A stretch of 64,000 nt of DNA, taken from Mycobacterium sp. 1554424.7. GTDB taxonomy: Bacteria; Actinomycetota; Actinomycetes; Mycobacteriales; Mycobacteriaceae. The stretch covers positions 91,101 through 155,100 of the forward strand of contig NZ_LZSE01000007.1 of assembly GCF_001665295.1 (NCBI RefSeq). The letters are read 5' to 3'. The position numbers and the translations under genes were made by a program. How positions within the stretch are numbered: position 1 is the stretch's first letter; each line of letters starts with the position of its first letter. Positions 24,016 to 32,274 of this stretch are shown here, piece by piece. The notes under the pieces are model-generated. The model was not told the origin of the DNA and made no database searches. It saw only the letters and a program-made list of their open reading frames with translations.

Positions 24016-24989
24016 CCCGCGAACGTCTCGGGCAGCCCGAACTTCGCGACCAGCGTCGGGTCGTTGAAGGCGACGATGCGTGCGACGCGACCGCCGACCA
24101 GCGACAGCACGTCCAGCCCGTGCGCTTGAAACGAACCGTCCGGCGCCCGACGGTACATGGCGAACGCCGGGGCGCCGTTGGCGCGGGTGTAGGCCAGCCG
24201 CCATTGATCCGGCGTATGCAGTACCACCCGGGCCAGGAACCCGCGCACCGCATCCCGGCCGGTGAACCACGTTGGGATGGGCGGCATTTCGAGCTCGACG
24301 TCGGCGCGAAGGAGCGCCGCAAGTTCGTCGACGTCGGCGTGTTCGAAGGCGGCCATGTAGCGGTCGAGCACGCCGCGCAGCTCGGGCTCGCTGGGTTCGC
24401 CGAGCTCGTCCAGGATCGGGCCGGCCTCGGCCAACCGCGCACGGGCGCGCTGCAGGGCGCTGTTGACCGCCGCCGTCGACGTCTCCAAGATCTCGGCGAC
24501 TTCGCCGGCCTGCCAACCCAGTACGTCGCGCAGCACCAGAACCGCGCGCTGCAGCGACGACAAATGTTGCAGCGCGGCGACGAACGCCAGGCGGACGCTG
24601 CTGCGCAGCGCCACGACGACGGCGGGATCGTCGGTGGCGCCGTACAGCAGGCTATCGGGGGCGGGCTGCAGCCATGGGATTTCGGATTGCGCCGGGGCCA
24701 GCGCGGCCGTCGCGCTGTCGGCCGGCGCGCTCAGCCCCGACGGCAGCGGGCGCCGCTTGCGCGTCTGCAACGCGTTCAGGTAGGTGTTCGTCGCAATCTT
24801 GTAGAGCCACAACCGCACTGACGAGCGGCCCTCGAACCTGTCGTACGCCTGCCAGGCGCGAAGGTAGGTGTCCTGCACGAGATCCTCGCACTCGTCGACG
24901 GATCCGAGCATGCGATAGCAATACGCCCGCAACTCGGGTCGATACTGTTCGGCGACTTGCGCGAAATCGTCGACACCGGCGTCCGCCAC
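24012..24989 (-). CDS. ECF sigma factor with C-terminal SnoaL domain (SigG-like)
   Basis: A 325-residue RNA polymerase sigma factor. Sigma2 (about 8-75; FAQVAEQYRPELRAYCYRML and CEDLVQDTYLRAWQ) and sigma4 (about 140-195; LSSLQRAVLVLRDVLGWQAG, TSTAAVNSALQRARARL) are followed by a SnoaL-like domain (about 205-325). This is the TIGR02960/SigG layout, in which the extra domain takes the place of a separate anti-sigma factor and may sense a ligand. Start GTG 24989 follows AAAGG; the upstream Arg-rich extension is not credible. The promoter it recognises is unknown. A DUF899 gene lies 13 bases upstream and a coupled DinB-fold gene downstream. Confidence 0.88.
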   Translation of the reverse strand: MADAGVDDFAQVAEQYRPELRAYCYRMLGSVDECEDLVQDTYLRAWQAYDRFEGRSSVRLWLYKIATNTYLNALQTRKRRPLPSGLSAPADSATAALAPAQSEIPWLQPAPDSLLYGATDDPAVVVALRSSVRLAFVAALQHLSSLQRAVLVLRDVLGWQAGEVAEILETSTAAVNSALQRARARLAEAGPILDELGEPSEPELRGVLDRYMAAFEHADVDELAALLRADVELEMPPIPTWFTGRDAVRGFLARVVLHTPDQWRLAYTRANGAPAFAMYRRAPDGSFQAHGLDVLSLVGGRVARIVAFNDPTLVAKFGLPETFAG

Positions 24990-25002
24990 GTCCCAACGCC
25001 TT

Positions 25003-25752
25003 TCAGGAGCCGGTGCGCGACGGCCGGGGATCGCTGGGATCGCGCTCGCCCGGCTCGGGGTCATCCCACCATTGCGCCGGCTGATCGCCGTATGCGTCGT
25101 GCCAGTTCCACCACGCGTACGCGGGTCCCTGCGGGTAGCCTTCCGGGGAATCCTCCCAATCCTCTTGTCGCCCAAGCGCTGTCATGTCCAGGTAGCTCCA
25201 GGTGGTTCCCAGCGCCTCATCGCCGCGGTTGTTGATGAAGTACGTGCGGAACACGCGGTCCCCGTCGCGGATGAACGCGTTGGTGCCGTGCCACTCGTCG
25301 ACCCCGAAGTCGCGGTCGAAGTCGTCGGTGATCGTGTACCACGGCATCCGCCACCCCATCCGGGCCTTCACCCGCTCGATGTCGGGCTGCCCCGCGCGGG
25401 AGGCGAACACCAGGGTGGTGCTGCGGGCGTTGAGATGCGCCAGGTTACCGATGTGATCGGCGATCATGGAGCAGCCGCGGCAGGCGTGGTCGGGCCAGCC
25501 GTCCACCCCGGGCTCCAAGAACGCCCGGTAGACGATCAGCTGGCGCCGGCCACCGAAGAGGTCCAGCAGGCTGACCCGGCCCTCGGGACCGTCGAACTGG
25601 TAGGGCTTGTCCACCGCCAGCCACGGCATGCGCCGGCGCTCGGCCGCCAGCGCGTCGCGGGCCCGGAGGATCTCCTTCTCTTTGACCAGCAGCCGCTGGC
25701 GCGCGTCCTCCCATTCCTGCGCCGACACGATCGGTGGCGTTTGCATGTTCAT
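25003..25752 (-). CDS. DUF899 thioredoxin-like protein
   Basis: A 249-residue DUF899 family protein, a thioredoxin-fold group. The candidate redox site Cys91-xx-Cys94 lies in HACRGCSMIADHIG, after the RVSLLDLFGGRRQLIVYRAF segment that is diagnostic for the family. It is cytoplasmic, without a signal peptide. The ATG at 25752 follows AAAGG at 6 bases. DUF899 genes often sit beside ECF sigma factors, as here (13-base gap). A disulfide-handling or peroxide-sensing role is plausible but not shown by sequence. It is the third gene of a likely operon running from 27296 to 23419. Confidence 0.85.
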   Translation of the reverse strand: MNMQTPPIVSAQEWEDARQRLLVKEKEILRARDALAAERRRMPWLAVDKPYQFDGPEGRVSLLDLFGGRRQLIVYRAFLEPGVDGWPDHACRGCSMIADHIGNLAHLNARSTTLVFASRAGQPDIERVKARMGWRMPWYTITDDFDRDFGVDEWHGTNAFIRDGDRVFRTYFINNRGDEALGTTWSYLDMTALGRQEDWEDSPEGYPQGPAYAWWNWHDAYGDQPAQWWDDPEPGERDPSDPRPSRTGS

Positions 25753-25796
25753 GTCCAGCCTTTCGGTTGTCGTTCAACGGTTTTCGTAACGTGCGC

Positions 25797-26537
25797 TCAG
25801 GCGATCTTCTGCAGGCCGGCGCCGGTCAGCAAGTAGCTAGCGGCCAGGGCGTCGGTGTCCGCCTGCGCCAGCTCCACGACGGCGGCGCCGGCCACCTGCG
25901 GGCTGACCAGCTCGCCGAGCTGCTTGACGTACTCCTCCTCGGATTGGCCCTCGCGGGCGGCGTACGCCCGGACGGCGGGGCCGCCGAGTTCGGTCAGCGG
26001 GGTGATGCGGGGCATCAGGGCCGTGAAGCTGATGCCCAGATCGGCGCGGTTCGCCTCGTCCTGGGCGTACCCGGTGATGAAGCGTTGCGTCGCTTTGGCG
26101 CCGGCGTACCCGCCGCTGAGCGGGGACCCGGCCAGCGCGGCGCCGCTGCTGAACACCACCACCCGGCTTCCCGGGCGCAGCGGCCGCAGCAGCGCCTCGC
26201 GCAGCCAGTGGAAGGCGATGCGCACGTCGGTGTCCCAGTTGGCCGAGAACGTTTCCCAGGTGTGGTGTTGAAGCGGGCGGGGCAGCGGGCTTGCCCCGGC
26301 CACCAGCACCAGGACCTGCGGATCGTATCGGTCCAGGAGGGCGCCGGGGGCGGATGCGTCGGCCGCATCGGCGACGACTGCCTCGATGCTGCCGTTGGCG
26401 GGTTCGGGAAACGTCGTGGCGCTGCGGGACACGGCAATGACCGAGGCGCCGGCCTCGGCGGCGGCGGTCGCGATGCCGCGGCCCAGGCCCCGGCTGGCGC
26501 CCACGATGAGTGCGGTTTGCCCGGATAGGTTGTTCAT
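25797..26537 (-). CDS. SDR family oxidoreductase (atypical active site)
   Basis: A 246-residue short-chain dehydrogenase. The cofactor motif VGASRGLG lies near residue 12, and LVAGASPLP takes the place of the usual NAG. The catalytic Ser is visible in FSSGAA, and the Tyr-Lys pair appears in GGYAGAKATQRF (YxxxK). It sits 21 bases downstream of another SDR gene and 44 bases upstream of the DUF899 gene. A good ribosome site (AGGAGGACAAG) precedes the ATG at 26537. The substrate is unknown. Presence of two SDRs with a sigma factor suggests an inducible detoxification or lipid-modifying operon (inference). Confidence 0.85.
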   Translation of the reverse strand: MNNLSGQTALIVGASRGLGRGIATAAAEAGASVIAVSRSATTFPEPANGSIEAVVADAADASAPGALLDRYDPQVLVLVAGASPLPRPLQHHTWETFSANWDTDVRIAFHWLREALLRPLRPGSRVVVFSSGAALAGSPLSGGYAGAKATQRFITGYAQDEANRADLGISFTALMPRITPLTELGGPAVRAYAAREGQSEEEYVKQLGELVSPQVAGAAVVELAQADTDALAASYLLTGAGLQKIA

Positions 26538-26558
26538 CTTGTCCTCCTGGTGATGGTG

Positions 26559-27296
26559 TTAGGCCGGTGTCGCCGTCGCAAGCGCCTGGGCGTACTGACG
26601 TTCCAGCTCCTTTGCCGGATTGCTGTCCCAGCCCTGGGCAAGGGACTGTGAGAACGGATCGGGGAAGATGTCCTGTTCGCCGCGTTGCAGCGCGTCGAAG
26701 ACGGCCGCCGCCACCGACCGCGGCGTGGCTTTCGGGATCTCGAGTCCGCGGGTCATGTCGGTGTCCACCGGGCCGGTGAAGACCGCATGCACCCGCACAC
26801 CCTGGGGGGCCAGGACCGCCCGCAGCGATTGGGTGAGGTTGAGCGCGGCCGCCTTGGAGACGGAATAGGCCGGAATGAGCGGCAGCGGCGCCAGCGCGTT
26901 GACCGACAGGTTGTTGATCACCGCTCCCCCGGACCGAATCAGCGCCGGCAGGAACGCCCGCGTGACCGCGTGCGTGCCGAACAGGTTCACGGCGAGGTGC
27001 CGTTCGAGCATGGCGGGATCGGTCAGATCGTCGTAGAGCGCGATGCCGGCGTTATTGATGAGCACGTCAAGCCATTCCGCCGTCGCGGCGGCCGCGCGGA
27101 TCTGCGCCCCGTCGGTCACGTCGAGCGCCAGCGGAACCACCCGCTCGTCGGGAAACGCCGAAGCGTCGCGCGTGCCCGCGTACACCCGCCCGGCCCCCCT
27201 GCTGAGGGCTTCCTCCACGAAGGCCCGACCGATGCCCCGGTTGGCGCCGGTGATCAGCACCGATTTCCCTGCGACTGTGTCCTCTGGCAAGCCCAC
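26559..27296 (-). CDS. SDR family oxidoreductase, first gene of the sigma operon
   Basis: A 245-residue classical SDR. The motifs are TGANRGIGRAF (cofactor, about residue 16), INNAGIAL (about 82) and AYSVSKAAAL (YxxxK, about 146-150), with SVNALAPLPLIP before them. It starts at GTG 27296, preceded by GAGAGGGG. It heads the minus-strand array SDR, SDR, DUF899, sigma, DinB-fold protein. Its leader contains a strong hairpin followed by T residues (27320-27343) and a possible ECF-type promoter further up. The substrate is not identifiable from sequence. Confidence 0.87.
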   Translation of the reverse strand: MGLPEDTVAGKSVLITGANRGIGRAFVEEALSRGAGRVYAGTRDASAFPDERVVPLALDVTDGAQIRAAAATAEWLDVLINNAGIALYDDLTDPAMLERHLAVNLFGTHAVTRAFLPALIRSGGAVINNLSVNALAPLPLIPAYSVSKAAALNLTQSLRAVLAPQGVRVHAVFTGPVDTDMTRGLEIPKATPRSVAAAVFDALQRGEQDIFPDPFSQSLAQGWDSNPAKELERQYAQALATATPA

Positions 27297-27319
27297 GACT
27301 AGCCCCTCTCAACTGAAAA

Positions 27320-27343
27320 GCCCCCGCACGGGGGTGCGGGGGC
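27320..27343 (-). terminator. Strong hairpin with T-run in the SDR operon leader
   Basis: Perfect 10-bp GC stem, 27320-27329 with 27334-27343, around loop GGGG. On the minus strand it is followed directly by TTTT. It lies 24 bases upstream of the GTG start of the first SDR gene, so it would end transcription before the operon unless bypassed: a leader attenuator, or a terminator of unseen upstream antisense RNA. Confidence 0.65.
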
Positions 27344-27370
27344 GTCGGCGGTGTCGATCGAGTCCGATCG

Positions 27371-27393
27371 AACTACAGATATAGACAGGTTCC
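27371..27393 (-). promoter_or_regulatory. Possible ECF-type promoter of the SDR-sigma operon
   Basis: Minus strand GGAAC (27393-27389), 15 bases, then GTT (27373-27371). This resembles the GGAAC-N16/17-GTT pattern of mycobacterial SigE/SigH-type promoters, one base short. Transcription from it would place the hairpin in the leader. Confidence 0.3.
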
Positions 27394-27572
27394 GTCGCCG
27401 AAACTCATCGCAATGGCGGACCTCAATTTCCACTCCGGGGCGCGTACCGGGCCGGCAACTTCTGGCAACCGTGGTTGTCACCGCCCGCGGGTTTCCCTTA
27501 TTCACCCGGCCGCAACAGAATTGGGGTTGCCTTTAGGCCGGGTTTCGAAAACGGGGAGATATGAGGAAAGAA

Positions 27573-28979
27573 ATGACCACAACACAGAGTCGACGGGTGG
27601 AACGACGCGGCCTGATTCAGCGCCTGACCGAGCTGTGCGTCCGCTACGTCGAGCGCCTCATGCCCGACCCCTATCTGTTCGCGGTCCTCCTCACGCTCAT
27701 CGTCGTCGCGCTCGTTGCGCTGCTCGTCCGGGGAGCGACGGCCTCCGGCATTCTCAAGGCGTGGTACGGCGGAGTGTGGGGACCGCAGAACATCTTCACC
27801 TTCGCCTTCCAGATGGTGCTCGTCCTGGTGACGGGTTACACGCTGGCCGAGGCGCCCGCCCTCAAGAGGGCCATCGTCCGCCTCGCCGGCAAGCCGAAGA
27901 ACCAGGTCCAGGGGGCGCTGCTGTGTTTCGGGGTCAGCACCGTCTTCTCCCTGCTCAACTGGGGACTCGGCTTGGTGGCGGGCGCCCTGGTCGCGCGCCA
28001 GGTCGCGAAGCGGCTTCGGGGCGCGCATTTCGGCTACCTGATCGCCACGGGGTTCATGGGCTACATCGTCTGGACGCAGGGCCTGTCGTCCTCGATCGCG
28101 CTTGCCAATACCGACACGACCAGCCCGATCAACGTGATCCACAAGATCACCGGCATGACGGTGCCGTTGACATTGACGGTTTTCCAGCCCTACAACTGGG
28201 TCGCCGTGCTCACCATGGTCGCCCTGCTCGCCCTCGCGATCTGGCGCATGGAGCCCAACCAGGGTCTCGAGCCGGATCCGGCGGTCTTCGACGAGGAGCC
28301 GGAGCCGCCCGCGCCCACCGGCAGGCGGACCTTCGCCGAGTGGTTGGAGAACTTGTGGATTCTGAACGTCATCGTGTTCGTCGCGGGCATCAGCTACTTC
28401 GTGCTGAGCGGCTTCGCGCTGAACATCTCCTCGATGATCATGCTGTTCACGATCACCAGCGCCCTGCTGCACCGAACGCCGATTCGATTCATCCGCGCGT
28501 TTTCCGGGGCGGCGAAGGTGTCCGGCCCGCTGCTGCTGCAGTATCCGTTGTACGGCGGGATCGTCGGCCTGTTGGGTTACCTGCCCACCGGATCGGGCAA
28601 GGCGCTGCAGACGGTGCTGGCCGAGGCGTTGGTGCGCGGCGCCGACCAGTACACGCTGCCGTTCCTGACCTTCGTCGGGTCGGTGATCATCTCCTTGTTC
28701 GTGCCCTCCGGCGGTGGGCACTGGGCGGTGCAGGGACCGATCGCCGTTGACTCGGCGCTGGCCATCGGCCAACACTCGCCGGCATACCTCGGGCTGACCT
28801 CGATGTCGGTCGCGGTCGGCGAGGGGGTCGCGAACATGATCCAGCCGTTCTGGCTGCTGCCGGTGCTCGCCATCGCGAAGCTCAATGTCCGTCAGGTGAT
28901 GGGATTTACGGTGATCGCCTTCCTGGTCGGTTTCGCGGTCGCCAGTGCCATGGTCCTCATCGCGCCGTATGTCATCTGA
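27573..28979 (+). CDS. AtoE-type short-chain fatty acid transporter
   Basis: A 468-residue polytopic membrane protein of the AtoE (short-chain fatty acid transporter) family, with about 12 hydrophobic segments from residue 35 on. The motif VPSGGGHWAVQGP (about residue 375) is characteristic. Family members take up acetoacetate, butyrate or similar acids. The start at ATG 27573 is preferred over 27561 because GAGGAAAG is properly spaced from it. The next gene, an allophanate hydrolase-like amidase, starts inside its last codons (11-base overlap), so transporter and amidase are translationally coupled. This pairing suggests that the cargo could be an amide or ureido acid rather than a plain fatty acid (inference). 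Confidence 0.87.
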   Translation: MTTTQSRRVERRGLIQRLTELCVRYVERLMPDPYLFAVLLTLIVVALVALLVRGATASGILKAWYGGVWGPQNIFTFAFQMVLVLVTGYTLAEAPALKRAIVRLAGKPKNQVQGALLCFGVSTVFSLLNWGLGLVAGALVARQVAKRLRGAHFGYLIATGFMGYIVWTQGLSSSIALANTDTTSPINVIHKITGMTVPLTLTVFQPYNWVAVLTMVALLALAIWRMEPNQGLEPDPAVFDEEPEPPAPTGRRTFAEWLENLWILNVIVFVAGISYFVLSGFALNISSMIMLFTITSALLHRTPIRFIRAFSGAAKVSGPLLLQYPLYGGIVGLLGYLPTGSGKALQTVLAEALVRGADQYTLPFLTFVGSVIISLFVPSGGGHWAVQGPIAVDSALAIGQHSPAYLGLTSMSVAVGEGVANMIQPFWLLPVLAIAKLNVRQVMGFTVIAFLVGFAVASAMVLIAPYVI

Positions 28980-30540
28980 CGCGCCCGCCGGGTTCCCCAC
29001 GGCGCGCGTCCGTGCCGCGTATCGGCGCATCGCCGACGCCGACCGGCCCGAAATCTGGATCACGCTGCGTGCCCGGGACGACGCGCTGGCCGACGCCCGC
29101 GAGGTCGAGCGACGGCTCGCCGCGGGAGAGAGCCTGCCCCTGGCGGGACGGGTGGTCGCCGTCAAGGACAACGTCGACGTGGCGGGGCTGCCGACCACGG
29201 CCGCGTGCCCCGAATTCGCCTACCTGCCCGCGGCCACCGCGGCCGCCGTGGAGCGGCTCCGCGAGGCCGGGGCCGTCGTACTCGGCAAGACGAACCTCGA
29301 CCAATTCGGCACCGGTTTGGTCGGCACCCGCAGTCCCTATGGCGCGGTGCGCAATTCGCGCCACCCAGACCTGATCGCCGGGGGCTCGAGTTCCGGGTCC
29401 GCCGTGGCGGTCGCGCTGGGCATCGCCGACGTCGGGATCGGCACCGACACGGCGGGTTCGGTCCGGGTTCCGGCCGCGCTCAACGGGATCGTCGGAATCA
29501 AACCCACGCTCGGCATCATCCCCACTCACGGGGTCGTCCCGGCGTGCCCGAGCTTCGACGCCGTCTCGGTGCTCGCGGCCGACCTCGAACTGGCGACCGC
29601 CGCGGCGGCGGTGATGGCCGGGCCCGATTCCCGCGACCCCCGCAGCCGCGCCTGGCCGGCCGACGTGCGCCTGGCCGCGCCCGCCGCGCCGCGCGTGGCA
29701 ATCCCCACAGCCGCGAACCTCACCGCGCTCAGCGATGCCTACCGAGATGCCTTCGAGCGGAGCGTGGTTGGTGCCGCCGACGCCGGATTAAGCATCGAAC
29801 CGGTCGACATCACGGTCCTGCTGGAGGCGGCCCTGCTGCTGTATGACGGCGCGTTCGTCGCCGAACGCTACGCCGCGGTCGGCGAATTCCTCGAGAGCGC
29901 GCCCGCGGGCGCGGACCCTCACGTGGCGGCGATCATCACCGCCGGACGCACCGTCAGCGGCGCCGCATTCGCCGCGGACCTCGACGCGCTGGCGCGCGCA
30001 CGGGCCGACGCCGCGGGCGTCCTGGCCGGTTTCGATGCGCTGCTCCTGCCGACCACCACCGAACACCCCGCGATCGCCGACGTTCAGGCCGACCCGTTGT
30101 CGATCAACCGGCGCCTGGGCACCTACACCAATTTCTGCAACCTGCTCGACATGGCCGCGGTGGCCGTTCCCGGCGCACCCACGGCCACCGGAGGTCCGTT
30201 CGGAGTGACGGTCGCCGTGCCCGCGTTCGGTGACCAGATCGCCGTCGACATCGCCGCTCGCCTCACTGCGGCGACACCCACCCTTCTGATCGAAGCCGGC
30301 TGCGAGGTGGCGATCTTCGGCCTGGGACCCATGCGCCGCCAACTCGAAGCGCTCGGCGCCCGCCACGTCGGTCAGGTCAGCACCACGCCAGGACAGGGAG
30401 CGCCGTCGCGCGCCGAGCTGTTCCGGGTCTCGGAAGCCGGGCTGGGGCGGCTGCTGGCCGGTCTTCCCGCGCCGGTCGCGCTGACCTTGACCGAACTCGA
30501 GGACGGCCGCAGGGTCACCGAGATCAGCGAAAAGCGCTGA
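28969..30540 (+). CDS. Allophanate hydrolase-like amidase (AtzF type)
   Basis: A 523-residue amidase signature enzyme. The triad matches AtzF spacing: Lys66 (AVKDNVDVAG), Ser140 (AGGSSSGSA) and Ser164 (TDTAGSVRVPA). The last 90 residues (LLIEAGCEVAIFGLGPMRRQLEALG...) resemble the AtzF C-terminal domain in shortened form. AtzF hydrolyses allophanate to CO2 and ammonia. No urea carboxylase or biuret hydrolase gene is nearby, so it may act on another ureido or amide compound. It is coupled to the AtoE-like transporter by an 11-base overlap. ATG 28969 is chosen because the family N-terminus begins there. Confidence 0.85.
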   Translation: MSSDAPAGFPTARVRAAYRRIADADRPEIWITLRARDDALADAREVERRLAAGESLPLAGRVVAVKDNVDVAGLPTTAACPEFAYLPAATAAAVERLREAGAVVLGKTNLDQFGTGLVGTRSPYGAVRNSRHPDLIAGGSSSGSAVAVALGIADVGIGTDTAGSVRVPAALNGIVGIKPTLGIIPTHGVVPACPSFDAVSVLAADLELATAAAAVMAGPDSRDPRSRAWPADVRLAAPAAPRVAIPTAANLTALSDAYRDAFERSVVGAADAGLSIEPVDITVLLEAALLLYDGAFVAERYAAVGEFLESAPAGADPHVAAIITAGRTVSGAAFAADLDALARARADAAGVLAGFDALLLPTTTEHPAIADVQADPLSINRRLGTYTNFCNLLDMAAVAVPGAPTATGGPFGVTVAVPAFGDQIAVDIAARLTAATPTLLIEAGCEVAIFGLGPMRRQLEALGARHVGQVSTTPGQGAPSRAELFRVSEAGLGRLLAGLPAPVALTLTELEDGRRVTEISEKR

Positions 30541-30547
30541 GTGGCAA

Positions 30548-31630
30548 CTACATCCACAGTTTGGCCAGCGAATCGGCCAGGGTTTCGGGATCCTGTTTGT
30601 CGGTGTTGCAGCTGATGGCCAGGGACGTGTTCCGGTCCTTGCTCACGCGGAACGCCGTGACGAACCCGGCCCACGCTCCGTCGTGGTCGAGCGTGCCGTT
30701 GCCCATCAAATAGATTCCGGCGCCGTACCGGTCGGGGCCGCCCGGTTCGGTCGGCACCGCGCCGGCGAGCTGCGCGTCGAGCAGCCTGGCACCGCCCACC
30801 CGGCCGGTCCGGTAGTTGTCCGCCCAGGCGACCAATTGGCTTGGCGTGGTTTGAATTCCGCCGTCACCGACCTGTTCCCAACGTGGGTCGGTCTCCCGGT
30901 ACCCGTTGCCGCTCTTCTCGTATGAGACGGCCTTCTCGGGAATGGGGCCGGTGGGGTCGAGGACCATGGCCAGGCCGAGCGGACCGAAGATCTGTTCGGC
31001 GAGGAACTGCGGCAGCGGTTCCCGCGCGACCCGGCGGACGATCTCGCCGAGCAGCAGGTAGTTGGAGTTGGAGTACTCGAATTGGGATCCGGGCGCAAAT
31101 TCCAGTTTTTGCACGCCGACCAGGGCCCGCAGGGCTTCGTCCTCGGTGGTGCGGTCGCCGAGCTGATAACCCTGCGCCTCGAGCAGGCCGACGTATTCGG
31201 GGATTCCGCTCGTCTGATGCATCAGCTGCCCGACGGTGACGGTGCCTGCCCAGGTCGGCAGCTCGGGGATGTAGCGGGACAGGGCGTCGTCGAGGGCGGG
31301 TTTGCCCGCGGCGACCAGCAAGAGGAGCCCGGTCGCGGTGAACTGCTTGGACACCGAGGCGATGTCGAACACCGTGTGCGTGGTGATCGCCGTGCCGCTC
31401 GACATGTCGGCGACGCCACGAACGCCCGTCCACACCACCTTTCCCCTGACGCCGACCGCGGCCGAGCATCCCGGCACGCGGGCCTCGATCGCGTCGTCCA
31501 GCACGCTTTGGCTGCGGGCGGACGCGTCGACGTGATCGGTCGTCGACGTGGTGGCGGGCGCGGGGCCGCGGCCCCCGGCGCAGGCGCCGACCAGCAGCAA
31601 CACCGCAAGAAATGCGCACCACCGAGCCAC
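30548..31630 (-). CDS. Lipoprotein serine hydrolase, beta-lactamase class C fold (Rv1922-like)
   Basis: A 360-residue exported lipoprotein. The signal peptide ends in lipobox VGAC with Cys17. The penicillin-binding-type catalytic motifs are Ser92-xx-Lys95 (ASVSKQF) and Tyr186-Ser-Asn188 (FEYSNSN). Such proteins act as esterases, D-amino peptidases or cell-wall enzymes; classical beta-lactamase activity is less likely. Start GTG 31630. Type and position fit M. tuberculosis Rv1922. It is convergent with the amidase, with stops 7 bases apart. A tandem repeat lies upstream in the shared divergent region with the SRPBCC gene. Confidence 0.87.
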   Translation of the reverse strand: MARWCAFLAVLLLVGACAGGRGPAPATTSTTDHVDASARSQSVLDDAIEARVPGCSAAVGVRGKVVWTGVRGVADMSSGTAITTHTVFDIASVSKQFTATGLLLLVAAGKPALDDALSRYIPELPTWAGTVTVGQLMHQTSGIPEYVGLLEAQGYQLGDRTTEDEALRALVGVQKLEFAPGSQFEYSNSNYLLLGEIVRRVAREPLPQFLAEQIFGPLGLAMVLDPTGPIPEKAVSYEKSGNGYRETDPRWEQVGDGGIQTTPSQLVAWADNYRTGRVGGARLLDAQLAGAVPTEPGGPDRYGAGIYLMGNGTLDHDGAWAGFVTAFRVSKDRNTSLAISCNTDKQDPETLADSLAKLWM

Positions 31631-31677
31631 ACCGTGAATGATCGCGCTCCGCGCCCGGCACCGCAGTGAAACCGCGC

Positions 31678-31712
31678 TTCGAGGTGGGACTTCGAGGTGG
31701 GACTTCGAGGTG
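31678..31712. repeat. 13-bp tandem repeat upstream of an SRPBCC gene
   Basis: The unit TTCGAGGTGGGAC occurs at 31678-31690 and 31691-31703, with the first 9 bases again at 31704-31712. It lies between divergent genes, 61 bases before the ATG at 31773, next to the -10-like TAGGGT at about 31720. It could be an iterated regulator site or simple slippage. Confidence 0.6.
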
Positions 31713-31772
31713 CAGAGGTAGGGTACGCGGCAGTGCCATCCGGGTCACTCAGCGATCTTCCAGGGAGTCGGG

Positions 31773-32240
31773 ATGTCGGGTCGTAAGTTCTCGTTCGAAA
31801 TCAACTTGACCAGCAGCGCGCCCGCGTCGACGTTGTTCCGGCTGGTCGCCGACGGCGCCAACTGGTCGAAGTGGGCCAAGCCGATAGTCCGTCAGTCGAG
31901 TTGGGCGCGCCAGGGGGATCCGGCGCCGGGCGGCGTCGGGGCCATCCGAAAGGTGGGCATGTGGCCCTTGCTCGTGCAGGAGGAAACGGTCGCCTACGAG
32001 CAGGACCACCGCCACGCCTACAAGCTGGTCGCGCCGCCGAGCCCCGCCAAGGATTACTCCGGCGAAGTGGTCTTGACCCCGAATCCGGCGGGCGGCACCG
32101 ACATTCGCTGGACCGGCGCGTTCGTCGAGGGAGTCCCCGGCACGGGTCCGGTGATGCGGGCGGCGCTCGGTGGCGTGGTCCGGTTTTTTGCGGGCCGGCT
32201 GGTGAAGGCGGCCGAACGCGAATCACGCGGCGGAGGCTAG
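31773..32240 (+). CDS. SRPBCC family protein (Rv1919c-like)
   Basis: A 155-residue START-like fold protein. The N-terminal strand and helix (FSFEINLTSSAPASTLFRLV, ANWSKWAKPIV) and the C-terminal long helix (VVRFFAGRLVKAAE) fit the polyketide cyclase/dehydrase group. It should bind a hydrophobic ligand in its cavity; no catalytic residue stands out. The start ATG 31773 follows CAGGGAG. Length and orientation fit M. tuberculosis Rv1919c. The PPE genes that I recall next to Rv1919c in M. tuberculosis are absent here. Confidence 0.83.
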   Translation: MSGRKFSFEINLTSSAPASTLFRLVADGANWSKWAKPIVRQSSWARQGDPAPGGVGAIRKVGMWPLLVQEETVAYEQDHRHAYKLVAPPSPAKDYSGEVVLTPNPAGGTDIRWTGAFVEGVPGTGPVMRAALGGVVRFFAGRLVKAAERESRGGG

Positions 32241-32274
32241 CGATCCCCTTGGCGCGCAAGGTCTTTCGAAGCGC

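Noticed and set aside
25003-25752. DUF899 protein as a classical anti-sigma factor
   Set aside because: It has no zinc-anti-sigma motif or membrane helix; its thioredoxin-like fold does not fit known anti-sigma families.
27300-27450. Possible tRNA before the strong hairpin
   Set aside because: No cloverleaf, TTCRANY loop or acceptor stem could be built on either strand.
27498-29198. Long minus-strand frame opposite the AtoE gene
   Set aside because: Composition is highly charged and repetitive (Asp/His/Arg/Gln), typical of the antisense of membrane-protein codons; no motif found.
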